Below, piece by piece: positions 33,219 through 42,435 of a DNA stretch of 64,000 nt. The position numbers and the translations under genes are program-made. The stretch spans positions 366,310-430,309 of the forward strand of contig CALSOT010000002.1 of NCBI GenBank assembly GCA_943788045.1, read 5' to 3'. How positions within the stretch are numbered: the first letter of the stretch is position 1; every line of letters starts with the position of its first letter. The stretch comes from an uncultured Polaribacter sp. (GTDB taxonomy: Bacteria > Bacteroidota > Bacteroidia > Flavobacteriales > Flavobacteriaceae). Under the pieces are notes generated by a model. That model was not told the DNA's origin. It saw only the letters and a program-made list of their open reading frames with translations, and searched no databases.

Positions 33219-34994
33219 TTACATTCTCTCAGGAACTTTTATTCCTAATAATAAAAATGCAGATTTTATAGTATCAGCTACTTTTTTAGAAAGTTGGATT
33301 CTAAATATTTTTTTATCTAAATTTTCTTCACCTAAAATATGTACATTCTGATAAAAAGAATTGAATTCCTTTACTAAATCATACGTATAATTTGCAATAA
33401 CTGCGGGCGAATAATTTGCCGCTGCTTGTTGCACCGTTTCAGGATATAATTCTAATTGTTTTAGCAATTCTTTTTCCTTTTCGTGTAATTCGATAGTTAC
33501 AGGTTGTGAATAATCAAAATCTGCTTTTCTAATTATAGATTGAATTCTAGCATAGGTATACTGTATAAAAGGCCCTGTGTTTCCTTGAAAATCTACAGAA
33601 GATTTTGGGTCAAACAAAATTCTCTTTTTAGGATCTACTTTTAAAATGAAATATTTTAGAGCACCTAAACCAATTGTTTGATACAATTCATTCTTTTCAA
33701 TATTGGAGTACCCGTCTAATTTTCCTAACTCTTCAGAAATTTCTTTCGCAGTTGCCGTCATTTCTATCATTAAATCATCAGCATCTACAACAGTTCCCTC
33801 TCTAGATTTCATTTTCCCAGAAGGTAAGTCTACCATTCCATAACTTAAATGGTGTAATTGTTTCGCCCAATCAAAACCTAGTTTCTTCAAGATTAAAAAA
33901 AGTACTTGAAAATGATAATCTTGCTCATTACCAACGGTATAAACCATTCCTCCAACATCTGCATAATCTTTTACACGTTGTATGGCTGTACCAATATCTT
34001 GTGTCATATAAACCGCAGTTCCGTCTGAACGCAGCACAATTTTTTCATCCAAACCATCCTCTGTCAAATCACACCAAACAGAACCGTCTTCTTTTTTGTA
34101 GAAAACACCTTTTTCTAAACCTTGTTCAACAACATCTTTTCCTAATAAATAGGTGTTACTCTCATAATATAGGTTGTCAAAATCTACGCCCATACTTTTG
34201 TAAGTAACATCAAAACCTGCATAAACCCAAGCATTCATCTTTTTCCAAAGAGCCACAACTTGTGCATCTCCAGCTTCCCATTTTAACAACATTTGTTGCG
34301 CTTCGAGCAGCAACGGAGCTTCTTTTTTAGCTTCTTCTTCCGTTTTACCTTCCGAAATTAATTGTGCGATTTCCTTTTTGTATTCTTGGTCGAATCTTAC
34401 GTAGTAATTACCAACTAATTTATCTCCTTTTAAATGTGAAGATTCAGGAGTTTCTCCGTTTCCGAACTTTTCCCAAGCCAACATAGATTTACAGATATGA
34501 ATACCTCTGTCGTTAATAATCTGTGTTTTGTAAACTTTTTTACCAGCAGCTTTTATAATTTCTGCAACAGAATAGCCTAACAAGTTATTACGTACATGCC
34601 CTAAATGCAGTGGTTTGTTGGTGTTTGGCGATGAGTATTCTACCATCATTGCTTTATCATCTGCCTTTGGCGAAATAAAACCATAAGTAGCATCTGAATA
34701 AATAGTATTGAAGAATTCTGTGTAAAAAGAATCATCAACTACTAAGTTTAAGAAACCTTTTAATACGTTGTAATTTGTGATTTCTGGCACGTTTTCTAAA
34801 ACATATTTCCCCAAATCTTCACCAATCTGAACAGGGTTTCCTTTTTTGTAGCGCAATAATGGGAATACTACAACTGTAATATCTCCCTCAAATTCTTTTC
34901 TTGTTGCTTGAAATTCTACCGTTGGGATCTCTATGTTATATAAAGCTAAAAAACCTTCTTTTACTTTGGTTTCTATAATGTTTTGAATACTCAT
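33219..34994 (-). CDS. argS: Arginyl-tRNA synthetase
   Basis: Class I aminoacyl-tRNA synthetase charging tRNA-Arg. The ArgRS N-terminal additional domain covers residues 1-~100. The HIGH motif appears as SPNTNKPLHLGHVRNNLLG near residue 125, and the KMSKS equivalent is the degenerate GKMKSREGTVV near residue 390, which is common in ArgRS. The DALR anticodon-binding domain (IQYTYARIQSII) ends with the typical LLGIKVPERM. A -7-like box TAATTTTG (35015-35022) lies 20 nt before the start. Confidence 0.97.
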   Translation of the reverse strand: MSIQNIIETKVKEGFLALYNIEIPTVEFQATRKEFEGDITVVVFPLLRYKKGNPVQIGEDLGKYVLENVPEITNYNVLKGFLNLVVDDSFYTEFFNTIYSDATYGFISPKADDKAMMVEYSSPNTNKPLHLGHVRNNLLGYSVAEIIKAAGKKVYKTQIINDRGIHICKSMLAWEKFGNGETPESSHLKGDKLVGNYYVRFDQEYKKEIAQLISEGKTEEEAKKEAPLLLEAQQMLLKWEAGDAQVVALWKKMNAWVYAGFDVTYKSMGVDFDNLYYESNTYLLGKDVVEQGLEKGVFYKKEDGSVWCDLTEDGLDEKIVLRSDGTAVYMTQDIGTAIQRVKDYADVGGMVYTVGNEQDYHFQVLFLILKKLGFDWAKQLHHLSYGMVDLPSGKMKSREGTVVDADDLMIEMTATAKEISEELGKLDGYSNIEKNELYQTIGLGALKYFILKVDPKKRILFDPKSSVDFQGNTGPFIQYTYARIQSIIRKADFDYSQPVTIELHEKEKELLKQLELYPETVQQAAANYSPAVIANYTYDLVKEFNSFYQNVHILGEENLDKKIFRIQLSKKVADTIKSAFLLLGIKVPERM

Positions 34995-35081
34995 CTAGTC
35001 TTAAAATTGAAATGCAAAATTACATATTTTTATTTGTTTTTTAGAATCCTTTTTGGTCTAGAATAATTGTATTTTTGCTTC

Positions 35082-35606
35082 ATGGAAAAACGCTTGCAAC
35101 AACTCCCAAAATTAGCAGAGGAGGCTAAAAAAGAAAGTCTTAAATATTTTGCGAACATAAAAAGAAGAGTTCCTAAGAACTTTGATTATGTTGTGCAAGA
35201 GCTGCATGATGCTGAATTTAAAAAGACAGATTGCTTAGATTGTGGAAATTGTTGTAAAACTACAAGCCCAATTTTTACAGATAAAGATACGGAGCGTATT
35301 TCGAAGTATTTAAGAATGAAAGTAGCTGATTTTGAAAAGCAATATTTACAAAGAGATGAAGATAATTTTATGGTACTAAAAACGGCGCCTTGTTCATTCT
35401 TGGACGAAACTGATAATAGTTGTGTTATTTATAACGTTCGCCCAAAAGCTTGTGCAGAATATCCTCATACAAATAGGAAAAAGTTTATAAATATTTCTGA
35501 TTTAACGATTGCAAATACCGCTATTTGTCCTGCCACGTATTCTATTGTAGAAGCATTAAAAAAAGCGTTACCAACGGTTTCTAAAGTGAAAAAGAGAAGG
35601 AATTAG
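35082..35606 (+). CDS. YkgJ family cysteine cluster protein
   Basis: A 174-aa protein of the YkgJ/CxxCxxCC zinc- or iron-binding family, of unknown function. The cysteine cluster is TDCLDCGNCCKTTSPIF near residue 50, followed by CSFLDETDNSCVIYNVRPKACAEYPH and NTAICPATYSIVEAL. The track start (35067) is moved to the ATG at 35082 (MEKRLQQLPKLAEEAKK). A TATTTTTG box ends 4 nt before the ATG, so if it is the promoter the mRNA would be almost leaderless. Divergent from argS. Confidence 0.82.
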   Translation: MEKRLQQLPKLAEEAKKESLKYFANIKRRVPKNFDYVVQELHDAEFKKTDCLDCGNCCKTTSPIFTDKDTERISKYLRMKVADFEKQYLQRDEDNFMVLKTAPCSFLDETDNSCVIYNVRPKACAEYPHTNRKKFINISDLTIANTAICPATYSIVEALKKALPTVSKVKKRRN

Positions 35607-35731
35607 ACGAATAAATGTTAAATATATCTAAAAATATCCTATAGTTTATATTTTGGCATACAACTTGATATAGAATAATTGAAAACAAAGTAGTTAATTG
35701 TTTTTAGTTTGTATAATTAGGTTAGTTGATT

Positions 35732-35763
35732 AAAAAAAACCATCTCATTAGAGATGGTTTTTT
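35732..35763. terminator. Bidirectional terminator at the PUL boundary
   Basis: A 12-bp stem (aaaaaccatctc/gagatggtttttt) with a four-base loop, A run on the left and T run on the right. It can end both the YkgJ transcript (plus) and the GH1 transcript (minus) and marks the left edge of the PUL. Confidence 0.78.
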
Positions 35764-35820
35764 AATTTTAAAAACTTTATTTAGTCATCAATTTCGATTG
35801 TTATTTGATATCATTTTTTG

Positions 35821-37209
35821 TTACAATGTTACTTCCGCACTTTCATTTTTTATAGCTTTTTTAAACCAATTTGCCGATTTCTTGGGAATTCTTTCTAAAG
35901 TTTCAAAATCCACATAATGCAATCCAAAACGTTGTTCATATCCTGATGCCCACTCAAAATTATCCATAAAAGACCAAGCGAAATATCCTTTTAGATTTAC
36001 GCCCTCTTCAATGGCTTCTTGACAAGCTTTTAGGTATTCTTGATAAAACTCTAACCTTTCTTGATCATTAATTTCACCATCTATCAACTTATCTGGATAT
36101 GCACAACCATTTTCTGTAATGTATATGTTCGGTTTGTTATAACGCTTATCGATCCATTTTAATAATTTTTTACAACCCCATGGCACTACTGCCCAACCCA
36201 TTAATGTTACTTTCCAATCTTTACTAATAGATAAGTCTACATCTTGATCTTCAGAAATACCACCATTTCCATTTACAGCAATTTCTTTCGTAATTCCATC
36301 TGAATTTGCGGCATACATGGTTGTATAATGATTTAGTCCAAAAAAATCTGAACTACCTTTTATCAATTCTTTCTCCTCTTCAGAAAAGGATGGAAGACGT
36401 TCTTTTAGTCTTTCTTTCATCACTTTTGGGTAATCTCCAAAATAAATCGGGTCTGCAAACCAAGCAATAAAAAACTCGATAGCTCTTTCTGCAGCTTCTT
36501 TATCTTCTATGTTTTCGGTTAAAGGTTCTCGCCAATCACAATTATTAGAGATTCCGATTTCTCCTCTTTGATGCGCATATTTTTCTCTATATAGTTTTAC
36601 AGATTTTGCATGTGCAATAATTAAGTGATGTCCTGCTAAATAAGGTTCTGATTTAGAAACTCTACCCGGAGCAAAAACACCTTGTCCGTATCCCAAAATA
36701 GAGACTACCCACGGCTCGTTTAATGTAATCCAGTTTTTTACACGATCACCAAATTTATCAAAACATACATCTGCATATTCTTTAAAATAATCAGTAATAT
36801 CTTTATTCAGCCAACCATCATTTTCCAGTTGTAAAGCCAGAGGTAAATCCCAATGGTATAATGTAACCCAAGGAACGATATCTGCTTTAAGAAGTTCATC
36901 AATTATTTCTGAATAAAATTGAATTCCTTTCTCGTTAATAGTTCCTTTTCCTGTTGGCATAATTCTAGACCAAGCAATTGAGAAACGATATGCTTTAATG
37001 CCCATATCTTTCATTAACTTTATGTCTTCCTTAAATTTGTGATAATGATCGCAAGCAACATTACCTGTTTCATTATTATTAATTTTACCAGGAATACCAC
37101 AAAAAGCATCCCAAATCGATGGTCCTTTTCCATCTAAATCACTAGCACCTTCAATTTGATAAGATGATGTGGCTGTTCCCCAAACAAAATCTTTTGGAAA
37201 TTTATTCAT
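35821..37209 (-). CDS. Beta-glucosidase, glycoside hydrolase family 1
   Basis: Retaining exo-beta-glycosidase of 462 aa. The N-terminus FPKDFVWGTATSSYQIEGA is the GH1 signature. The acid/base Glu is in NWITLNEPWVV (~residue 165) and the nucleophile Glu in NIYITENGCAYPD (~residue 365). There is no signal peptide, so it acts in the cytoplasm, probably on beta-linked disaccharides or phospho-free glucosides brought in by the MFS transporter encoded 19 nt upstream. Beta-galactosidase or beta-fucosidase side activities are possible in GH1. It is the last gene of the MFS-GH1 unit. Confidence 0.94.
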   Translation of the reverse strand: MNKFPKDFVWGTATSSYQIEGASDLDGKGPSIWDAFCGIPGKINNNETGNVACDHYHKFKEDIKLMKDMGIKAYRFSIAWSRIMPTGKGTINEKGIQFYSEIIDELLKADIVPWVTLYHWDLPLALQLENDGWLNKDITDYFKEYADVCFDKFGDRVKNWITLNEPWVVSILGYGQGVFAPGRVSKSEPYLAGHHLIIAHAKSVKLYREKYAHQRGEIGISNNCDWREPLTENIEDKEAAERAIEFFIAWFADPIYFGDYPKVMKERLKERLPSFSEEEKELIKGSSDFFGLNHYTTMYAANSDGITKEIAVNGNGGISEDQDVDLSISKDWKVTLMGWAVVPWGCKKLLKWIDKRYNKPNIYITENGCAYPDKLIDGEINDQERLEFYQEYLKACQEAIEEGVNLKGYFAWSFMDNFEWASGYEQRFGLHYVDFETLERIPKKSANWFKKAIKNESAEVTL

Positions 37210-37228
37210 TTATAATTTAGTTTATTCG

Positions 37229-38839
37229 TTATTGTAATAATTCAGCATCACCTTCTGATGTTCTTCTTGATTGTAATTCCGTTGATATTTCACTCATTTT
37301 TTTACTTGTGAGTGGATATAAAAACATTAATGCTGCTGCCGCAAATGTCATGATAGAAGGAATCCAACTCATTAACATCTTAATGGCAGGGAATGCCTCT
37401 TGTGGCGAACTTTCGTAGTTGTATGCTGCTAATACAAAACCAATTAATGCACCTGCGATACCACCACCAAACTTAGTCGCGAATGAACCTGCAGAGTAAA
37501 TAAGACCAGTTGCTCTTCTTCCATCTTTCCATTCTGAGTAATCTGCAATGTCGCCTAACATTACAAAAAATAAAGTAGGGAAGATCGCTGCCGAGAATTC
37601 AGATATAATACCTAATGTAAAGATACCTGAAATATCAGACTGGTCGCATAAGATTAATAATGCATTCATGATGCCAGAGAATATTAGTGCATAGATAAAC
37701 AAGTTACGTTTTCCTAGCTTTTTACTTAATGGCGCTGTAATTAATGCTCCAGCGATAGAGGCAATTCCTAGTCCAAATAAATAAGTTGCTGATAATAACG
37801 CATCATTTAAGTAGTGTGTAAAATATATAATTACAATACCTTGTTTGATGGCATTGTAAATATTAAACAACAAACCTATGATGATTAATACTAACCAAGG
37901 TTTGTTGGTCAATAAGTTTTTAAAATCTTCTAAAAGGTTACTTTTTTGTGTTTTTGGAGGTAATACTCTTTCTTTCGTAGAGGCAAATGTAGCAAGCATA
38001 AGAAGGGCTAAAATAGCGGACATTATATACATTGAATTACTATATCCTTTCTTTTGGTCGATAATAGAAATTTTGGCATCAGAAATTTCTTTTTCTCCTT
38101 CAACAATAAATGAGTACTTTTCTCCATTTACCATATTAAAATTCAATCTTTTCTCTAATGGGGTATCAATATTTTTAGCAGCATCGGCCCAAGCAATAGT
38201 TGCCAATCCGTCTTCTGTTTTGATACCCACGCTTTCTGCGTCTCTTGAAGCTATTACTTCGACTTTAAACTTGCCCTCTGAGATGTTCGAAACATTTATT
38301 TTAGGTTCAACGTTACCAAAATAGGCAACTAAAAACAAAAGAAGTACTTGTACTAACATACCTCCCGCAAATGCGCCAGTCATTCTAAAAGAGCCTATAG
38401 ATGTGCGCTCTTTGTCGTTACCTGTCATTACTCCCATTAATGCTCCGTATGGAATATTATTTGCTGTATAGATTAATGTAAATAAAATATAAGAAATGTA
38501 AGCATAAATGATTTTACCCGTTTCTCCGAAATTTGGTGTTGTAAACAATAAAGCTAATGTTAATCCCAAAGGTATAGCAGTCCATAGTATCCATGGACGA
38601 AATTTCCCGTATTTAGACTTTGTTTTATCACCAATGATTCCCATTAAGATATCACTAATACCATCACTAAATCTAGCAGTTAGTAAAACCAGTCCGGCAG
38701 TTGCAGGGTTTAACCCAAACACATCTGTGTAAAAAATAAATAGAAAGGTGGCAACACCTCTCCAAGCAATGTTGGCGGCACCATCTCCAAGGGCATATCC
38801 TATTTTTTCTTTTAAGGGAACTTTATTTATTTCTAACAT
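37229..38839 (-). CDS. GPH-type MFS sugar:cation symporter with inserted periplasmic domain
   Basis: Inner-membrane importer of the glycoside-pentoside-hexuronide (GPH) family, by resemblance to MelB/XynB-like proteins: VPLKEKIGYALGDGAANIAW at the N-terminus and the GPH loop DKTKSKYGKFRPWILWTAIP near residues 71-90. At 536 aa it exceeds the usual ~450-480. The extra length lies between helices 5 and 6, residues ~176-266, as a soluble, beta-strand-rich segment (GKFKVEVIASRD, NGEKYSFIVEGEK) that should face the periplasm. Twelve helices are otherwise arranged normally. Coupled in one transcript with GH1, it likely imports beta-gluco-disaccharides. Confidence 0.88.
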   Translation of the reverse strand: MLEINKVPLKEKIGYALGDGAANIAWRGVATFLFIFYTDVFGLNPATAGLVLLTARFSDGISDILMGIIGDKTKSKYGKFRPWILWTAIPLGLTLALLFTTPNFGETGKIIYAYISYILFTLIYTANNIPYGALMGVMTGNDKERTSIGSFRMTGAFAGGMLVQVLLLFLVAYFGNVEPKINVSNISEGKFKVEVIASRDAESVGIKTEDGLATIAWADAAKNIDTPLEKRLNFNMVNGEKYSFIVEGEKEISDAKISIIDQKKGYSNSMYIMSAILALLMLATFASTKERVLPPKTQKSNLLEDFKNLLTNKPWLVLIIIGLLFNIYNAIKQGIVIIYFTHYLNDALLSATYLFGLGIASIAGALITAPLSKKLGKRNLFIYALIFSGIMNALLILCDQSDISGIFTLGIISEFSAAIFPTLFFVMLGDIADYSEWKDGRRATGLIYSAGSFATKFGGGIAGALIGFVLAAYNYESSPQEAFPAIKMLMSWIPSIMTFAAAALMFLYPLTSKKMSEISTELQSRRTSEGDAELLQ

Positions 38840-39254
38840 TTTGTATTCGTATAAGTGATTTAGTAATTAAATTATTTTTGGTAAATAAAAGATTGATTTT
38901 ATATGTAAATAAAGAACTGTATTTTTTTGTTACGTTTTATTTAAGAATCATTTGGTTAAACAACATATTCAACTTTTTTATTTATGATTTAGTAATTCTG
39001 TTATAACTTAAGAAGATGGTTTTGATTATGTTTTTAAGCAATATTATAGCACTGCCAAAGTACTCTAAACAATAAGGCGATAAAAACTTATTAATGATAG
39101 ATCTAATGCAAAAGATAGCAGATATGTGCTATTGATGTGTTAAAAGTATGAGTGGTAGAAGAATTGCAACAAATGTTTTAATCTTATTTCAAATAGTTAT
39201 ACTCACCTATATTCTTAAAAAGGTAGTTTTATAAAAAATAATTACTTTTCAAAT
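38840..39254. other. Divergent PUL promoter region (MFS-GH1 / GH3 operon)
   Basis: A 415-bp region between the leftward MFS-GH1 unit and the rightward GH3-to-gntP operon. No gene is visible. It holds a short inverted repeat (atagcag/tgctat around 39117-39134) and a TTGATTATG plus TTTTAAG combination (39022-39038) that also occurs upstream of susC. I found no clean TTTG/TAnnTTTG promoter in either direction, which would suit activator-dependent promoters. Confidence 0.5.
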
Positions 39255-41483
39255 ATGAGGTTACCTTTTAAAAATAATAGTTCATTATTAACTCTAATTT
39301 TATGTCTGCATTTTTTACTCGTAAGTGGGCAGAAGAAAATACCACAAATTAAATTAGAAAAGGGTCAAACAAGTACTGAATTTATAGAGGCTAAAATAGA
39401 TAGTATTATTGCTGTTTTAACTCTTGAAGAAAAAGTAGCGTTGACTCATGCACAATCTAAATTTAGTGCAAAAGGAGTTGCTCGCTTGGGTATACCAGAA
39501 GTATGGATGTCTGACGGACCTCATGGAGTTAGAGAAGAAATTAGCTGGGATGCTTGGTCAGAGGCTGGTTGGACTAATGATGCTATTACAGCTTTTCCGG
39601 CATTAACTTGTTTAGCAGCAAGTTTTAACCCTAAATTATCTAGAGATTATGGTTTTAGTTTAGGTGAAGAAGCGCGATATAGAGAGAAAGATATTTTACT
39701 TGGCCCAGGTGTAAATATTTACAGAACTCCCATGAATGGCAGAAATTTCGAGTATTTAGGAGAAGATCCTTTTCTGGCTTCAACTATGGTTGTGCCCTAT
39801 ATTAAAGGAGTTCAAGAGAATGGAGTTGCAGCTTGTGTAAAGCACTTTGCTCTTAATAATCAGGAGCATTGGAGAGATAAAATTAATGTAGAAGTTAGTG
39901 ATAGAGCCTTGTATGAAATTTATTTACCTGCATTTAAAGCCGCCGTGCAAAAAGGTAATGTTTGGTCTCTTATGGGGGCGTACAATAAGTTTAGAGGTCA
40001 ATACACAACGCATCATAAAATTTTGAATAAAATTTTAAAAAATGATTGGGGTTTTGATGGTGTTGTTATAAGTGACTGGGGTTCTGGTCATAGTACAAAA
40101 GAGGCAGCTTTATATGGCTTAGATATAGAAATGGGAACAGGTACAGATGGTTTAGGTACAGGTGCAGATAATCATTATGAATATTATTATTTAGCAAAAC
40201 CATTTTTAAAAGCAATCAAAAATGGTGAATTAAGTGAGGACTTAGTCGATGATAAAGTACGTAGAATTTTAAGATTAATTTATCGCACAAGCTTAAATTC
40301 AAACAGAGCTTTAGGTAAGCTAAATACTAAAGAACATCATGAGGTTGCTAGAAAAGTCGCTACAGATGGTATTGTTTTATTAAAAAACGAAGATAATTTT
40401 TTCCCTGTTAAAGATAAAAAAGGGTTAAAAATTGCAGTTATAGGAGAAAATGCGACTAGAGATATGACAAGAGGAGGTGGGTCATCACAATTAAAACCTC
40501 TTTTTGAAATATCTCCGTTAGAGGGGCTTAAGACAAGATATAAAAACGCTGCAATTATCCATACTATGGGTTATGAATCTGGCGCTTCCGCCTATGATAA
40601 AACACTTCCAGCAACTTTAAATCAAGATTCTTTATATGTAAAGGCAATCGAGGTTGCTAAAAAAGCGGATGTCGTTCTTTTCATTGGTGGTTTAAATAAA
40701 AGTTATCATCAAGATAGTGAAGGTGATGACAGAGAGGTATTTGCTTTGCCTTATGGACAAGAAAAATTATTAAACGGTATTAACGAAGTAAATAAAAATG
40801 TAGGTTTTTTATTAGTGACAGGTAATGCGGTTGCAATGCCTTGGATATCTAAAACAAAAGGAATTTTACAAACGTGGTATTTAGGCAGTATGGCTGGACA
40901 TGCAATTGCAGATATTGTTAGTGGAGACGCAAATCCTTCAGGAAAACTTCCTTTTTCTTTTCCAAAGAAATTAACAGACAATGCAGCACATTCATTTGGA
41001 GAAGTTTCTTACCCAGGAGATGGTGTAAATCAATATTATAAGGAAGATATATTAGTTGGTTACAGATGGTTTGATACTAAAGAGATAGCTCCTCAATTTG
41101 CTTTTGGTTATGGTTTGTCCTATTCTGATTTTAAAATTTCTAACATTAAAATTGACCAAAAAAAATACAGAATAAATGATAAAATAAAAGTAACCCTGGA
41201 TGTTTCTAATATAGGCAGTAGACCTGGCTCTGAAGTTGTTCAAGTATATATTGGTAAACATAAATCTAAAGTGAAAAGAGCTTTAAAAGAATTAAAAGGA
41301 TTTTCTAAAGTTTATTTAGATAAGGGAGATAAAAAAAACACCACAATAACTATTGATGTATCGCAATTAGCCTATTACAACACTAAAATTTCAGATTGGT
41401 CTGTCGAAAAAGGAACTTACTATTTGTACGTGGGAAACGCATCAAACAACATTGTAAAAAAAATTAAGTTTGTTTTGTTTTAA
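39255..41483 (+). CDS. Exported beta-glucosidase, glycoside hydrolase family 3 (first copy)
   Basis: A 742-aa secreted GH3 enzyme with a signal peptide (LLTLILCLHFLLVSGQ). The (beta/alpha)8 domain includes PEVWMSDGPHGVREE and the nucleophile Asp in FDGVVISDWGSGHST near residue 275. The second domain starts around residue 370 (GIVLLKNEDNFFPV), and a fibronectin III-like domain ends the protein (VTLDVSNIGSRPGSEVVQVYI). It probably removes terminal beta-glucose in the periplasm or at the surface. It is first in the plus-strand PUL operon. A terminator hairpin lies directly after it, so downstream genes need read-through. Confidence 0.92.
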   Translation: MRLPFKNNSSLLTLILCLHFLLVSGQKKIPQIKLEKGQTSTEFIEAKIDSIIAVLTLEEKVALTHAQSKFSAKGVARLGIPEVWMSDGPHGVREEISWDAWSEAGWTNDAITAFPALTCLAASFNPKLSRDYGFSLGEEARYREKDILLGPGVNIYRTPMNGRNFEYLGEDPFLASTMVVPYIKGVQENGVAACVKHFALNNQEHWRDKINVEVSDRALYEIYLPAFKAAVQKGNVWSLMGAYNKFRGQYTTHHKILNKILKNDWGFDGVVISDWGSGHSTKEAALYGLDIEMGTGTDGLGTGADNHYEYYYLAKPFLKAIKNGELSEDLVDDKVRRILRLIYRTSLNSNRALGKLNTKEHHEVARKVATDGIVLLKNEDNFFPVKDKKGLKIAVIGENATRDMTRGGGSSQLKPLFEISPLEGLKTRYKNAAIIHTMGYESGASAYDKTLPATLNQDSLYVKAIEVAKKADVVLFIGGLNKSYHQDSEGDDREVFALPYGQEKLLNGINEVNKNVGFLLVTGNAVAMPWISKTKGILQTWYLGSMAGHAIADIVSGDANPSGKLPFSFPKKLTDNAAHSFGEVSYPGDGVNQYYKEDILVGYRWFDTKEIAPQFAFGYGLSYSDFKISNIKIDQKKYRINDKIKVTLDVSNIGSRPGSEVVQVYIGKHKSKVKRALKELKGFSKVYLDKGDKKNTTITIDVSQLAYYNTKISDWSVEKGTYYLYVGNASNNIVKKIKFVLF

Positions 41484-41502
41484 TTTGAATTATTGAATGT
41501 TG

Positions 41503-41538
41503 AAAAGCAGTATAAAGTATAATTTATACTGCTTTTTT
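41503..41538 (+). terminator. Internal terminator/attenuator after the first GH3 gene
   Basis: A perfect 12-bp stem (aaaagcagtata, 41503-41514; tatactgctttt, 41525-41536) with a T run, only 14 nt before the next start codon. There is no room for another promoter, so it should lower rather than stop expression of the following genes. Confidence 0.8.
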
Positions 41539-41552
41539 AAAATTTTAAAAAA

Positions 41553-42428
41553 ATGAAAATAAAACTTTTAGCGAGTGCAATTTTACTCTGCCTCATTTTT
41601 GCGTTTAATTCTAAAATAGGATTAAAAGAAAATACATTTTTTGATGAAAAGTGGATTCTAAAAAATGTTGATAGCTTATTCGTTAAAAACACCTACAAGG
41701 CTGCCAATGATTTAGAACTACCATACCGCCTATTTTCTCCAAATAAACGACATAACCAAAAGATTCCTTTAGTTGTATTTCTTCACGGTAGAGGGGAAAG
41801 AGGTGTCGAAAACGGAGAGAGAATTTATCGAAACGCTGGGTTTATAATGAATAAAAATTCATTAATAACGGCGCAATCACAAGCTAAATATCCCTGTTAT
41901 ATTTTAGTGCCACAATGTTCTAATAAAACCAATAACGAAGAATGGGCAAAATGGGTTGGGAACTCTCCAGAAACTCCATTTAAAGGCTTGGGCAAGAATG
42001 GCTCTTATATGATGAACCCTATACCTTCAGAGTCTGGTGAAGCTACATTAGAATTAATAGAAAAGTTAATTTCTGAAAAATCAATAGATACATCAAGAAT
42101 CTACATAACAGGTTTATCTATGGGAGGTTTTGGAACATGGGAGTTTATAGCAAGAAAACCTGATTTATTTGCAGCAGCTATACCAATGGCAGGATATTCT
42201 GACCCAAATCAAACTAAAAACATAAAAAAGATTCCTATTTGGATTTTTCATGGAAATAAAGACAAATGGAATCCTGTTGAAGGCTCTAGAAATATGTATT
42301 CTAAATTAACTGAAGCGAATGCTGATGTAAAATACACGGAGTACAATCTTGGTCATGGAGATACCTTTAAGGAGGCATTTAAAGAACAAGATTTAATTCC
42401 ATGGATGTTTTCAAAATCAAAAAAATAA
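41553..42428 (+). CDS. Exported carboxylesterase (PHB depolymerase/feruloyl esterase-like)
   Basis: A 291-aa alpha/beta-hydrolase with an N-terminal signal (KLLASAILLCLIFAFNS). Oxyanion region VVFLHGRGERG, nucleophile Ser in YITGLSMGGFGTWEFIARKP near residue 190, candidate Asp in HGNKDKWNP and catalytic His in YNLGHGDTF near residue 270. Similar proteins occur in many PULs next to GH3 enzymes and remove acyl or aromatic groups from glycans or glucosides; the acyl group here is unknown. It lies 15 nt after the terminator hairpin and 7 nt before the lactonase gene. Confidence 0.82.
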   Translation: MKIKLLASAILLCLIFAFNSKIGLKENTFFDEKWILKNVDSLFVKNTYKAANDLELPYRLFSPNKRHNQKIPLVVFLHGRGERGVENGERIYRNAGFIMNKNSLITAQSQAKYPCYILVPQCSNKTNNEEWAKWVGNSPETPFKGLGKNGSYMMNPIPSESGEATLELIEKLISEKSIDTSRIYITGLSMGGFGTWEFIARKPDLFAAAIPMAGYSDPNQTKNIKKIPIWIFHGNKDKWNPVEGSRNMYSKLTEANADVKYTEYNLGHGDTFKEAFKEQDLIPWMFSKSKK

Positions 42429-42435
42429 AAAACCT

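Noticed and set aside
35070-35077. TATTTTTG as proof of a leaderless YkgJ mRNA
   Set aside because: The -7 box matches, but no -33 TTTG is at the right spacing, so leaderless transcription is only mentioned, not claimed.
37878-38324. 148-aa plus-strand ORF opposite the MFS transporter
   Set aside because: The longest shadow ORF in the window, but it lies antisense to the transporter with no family resemblance or start signals.
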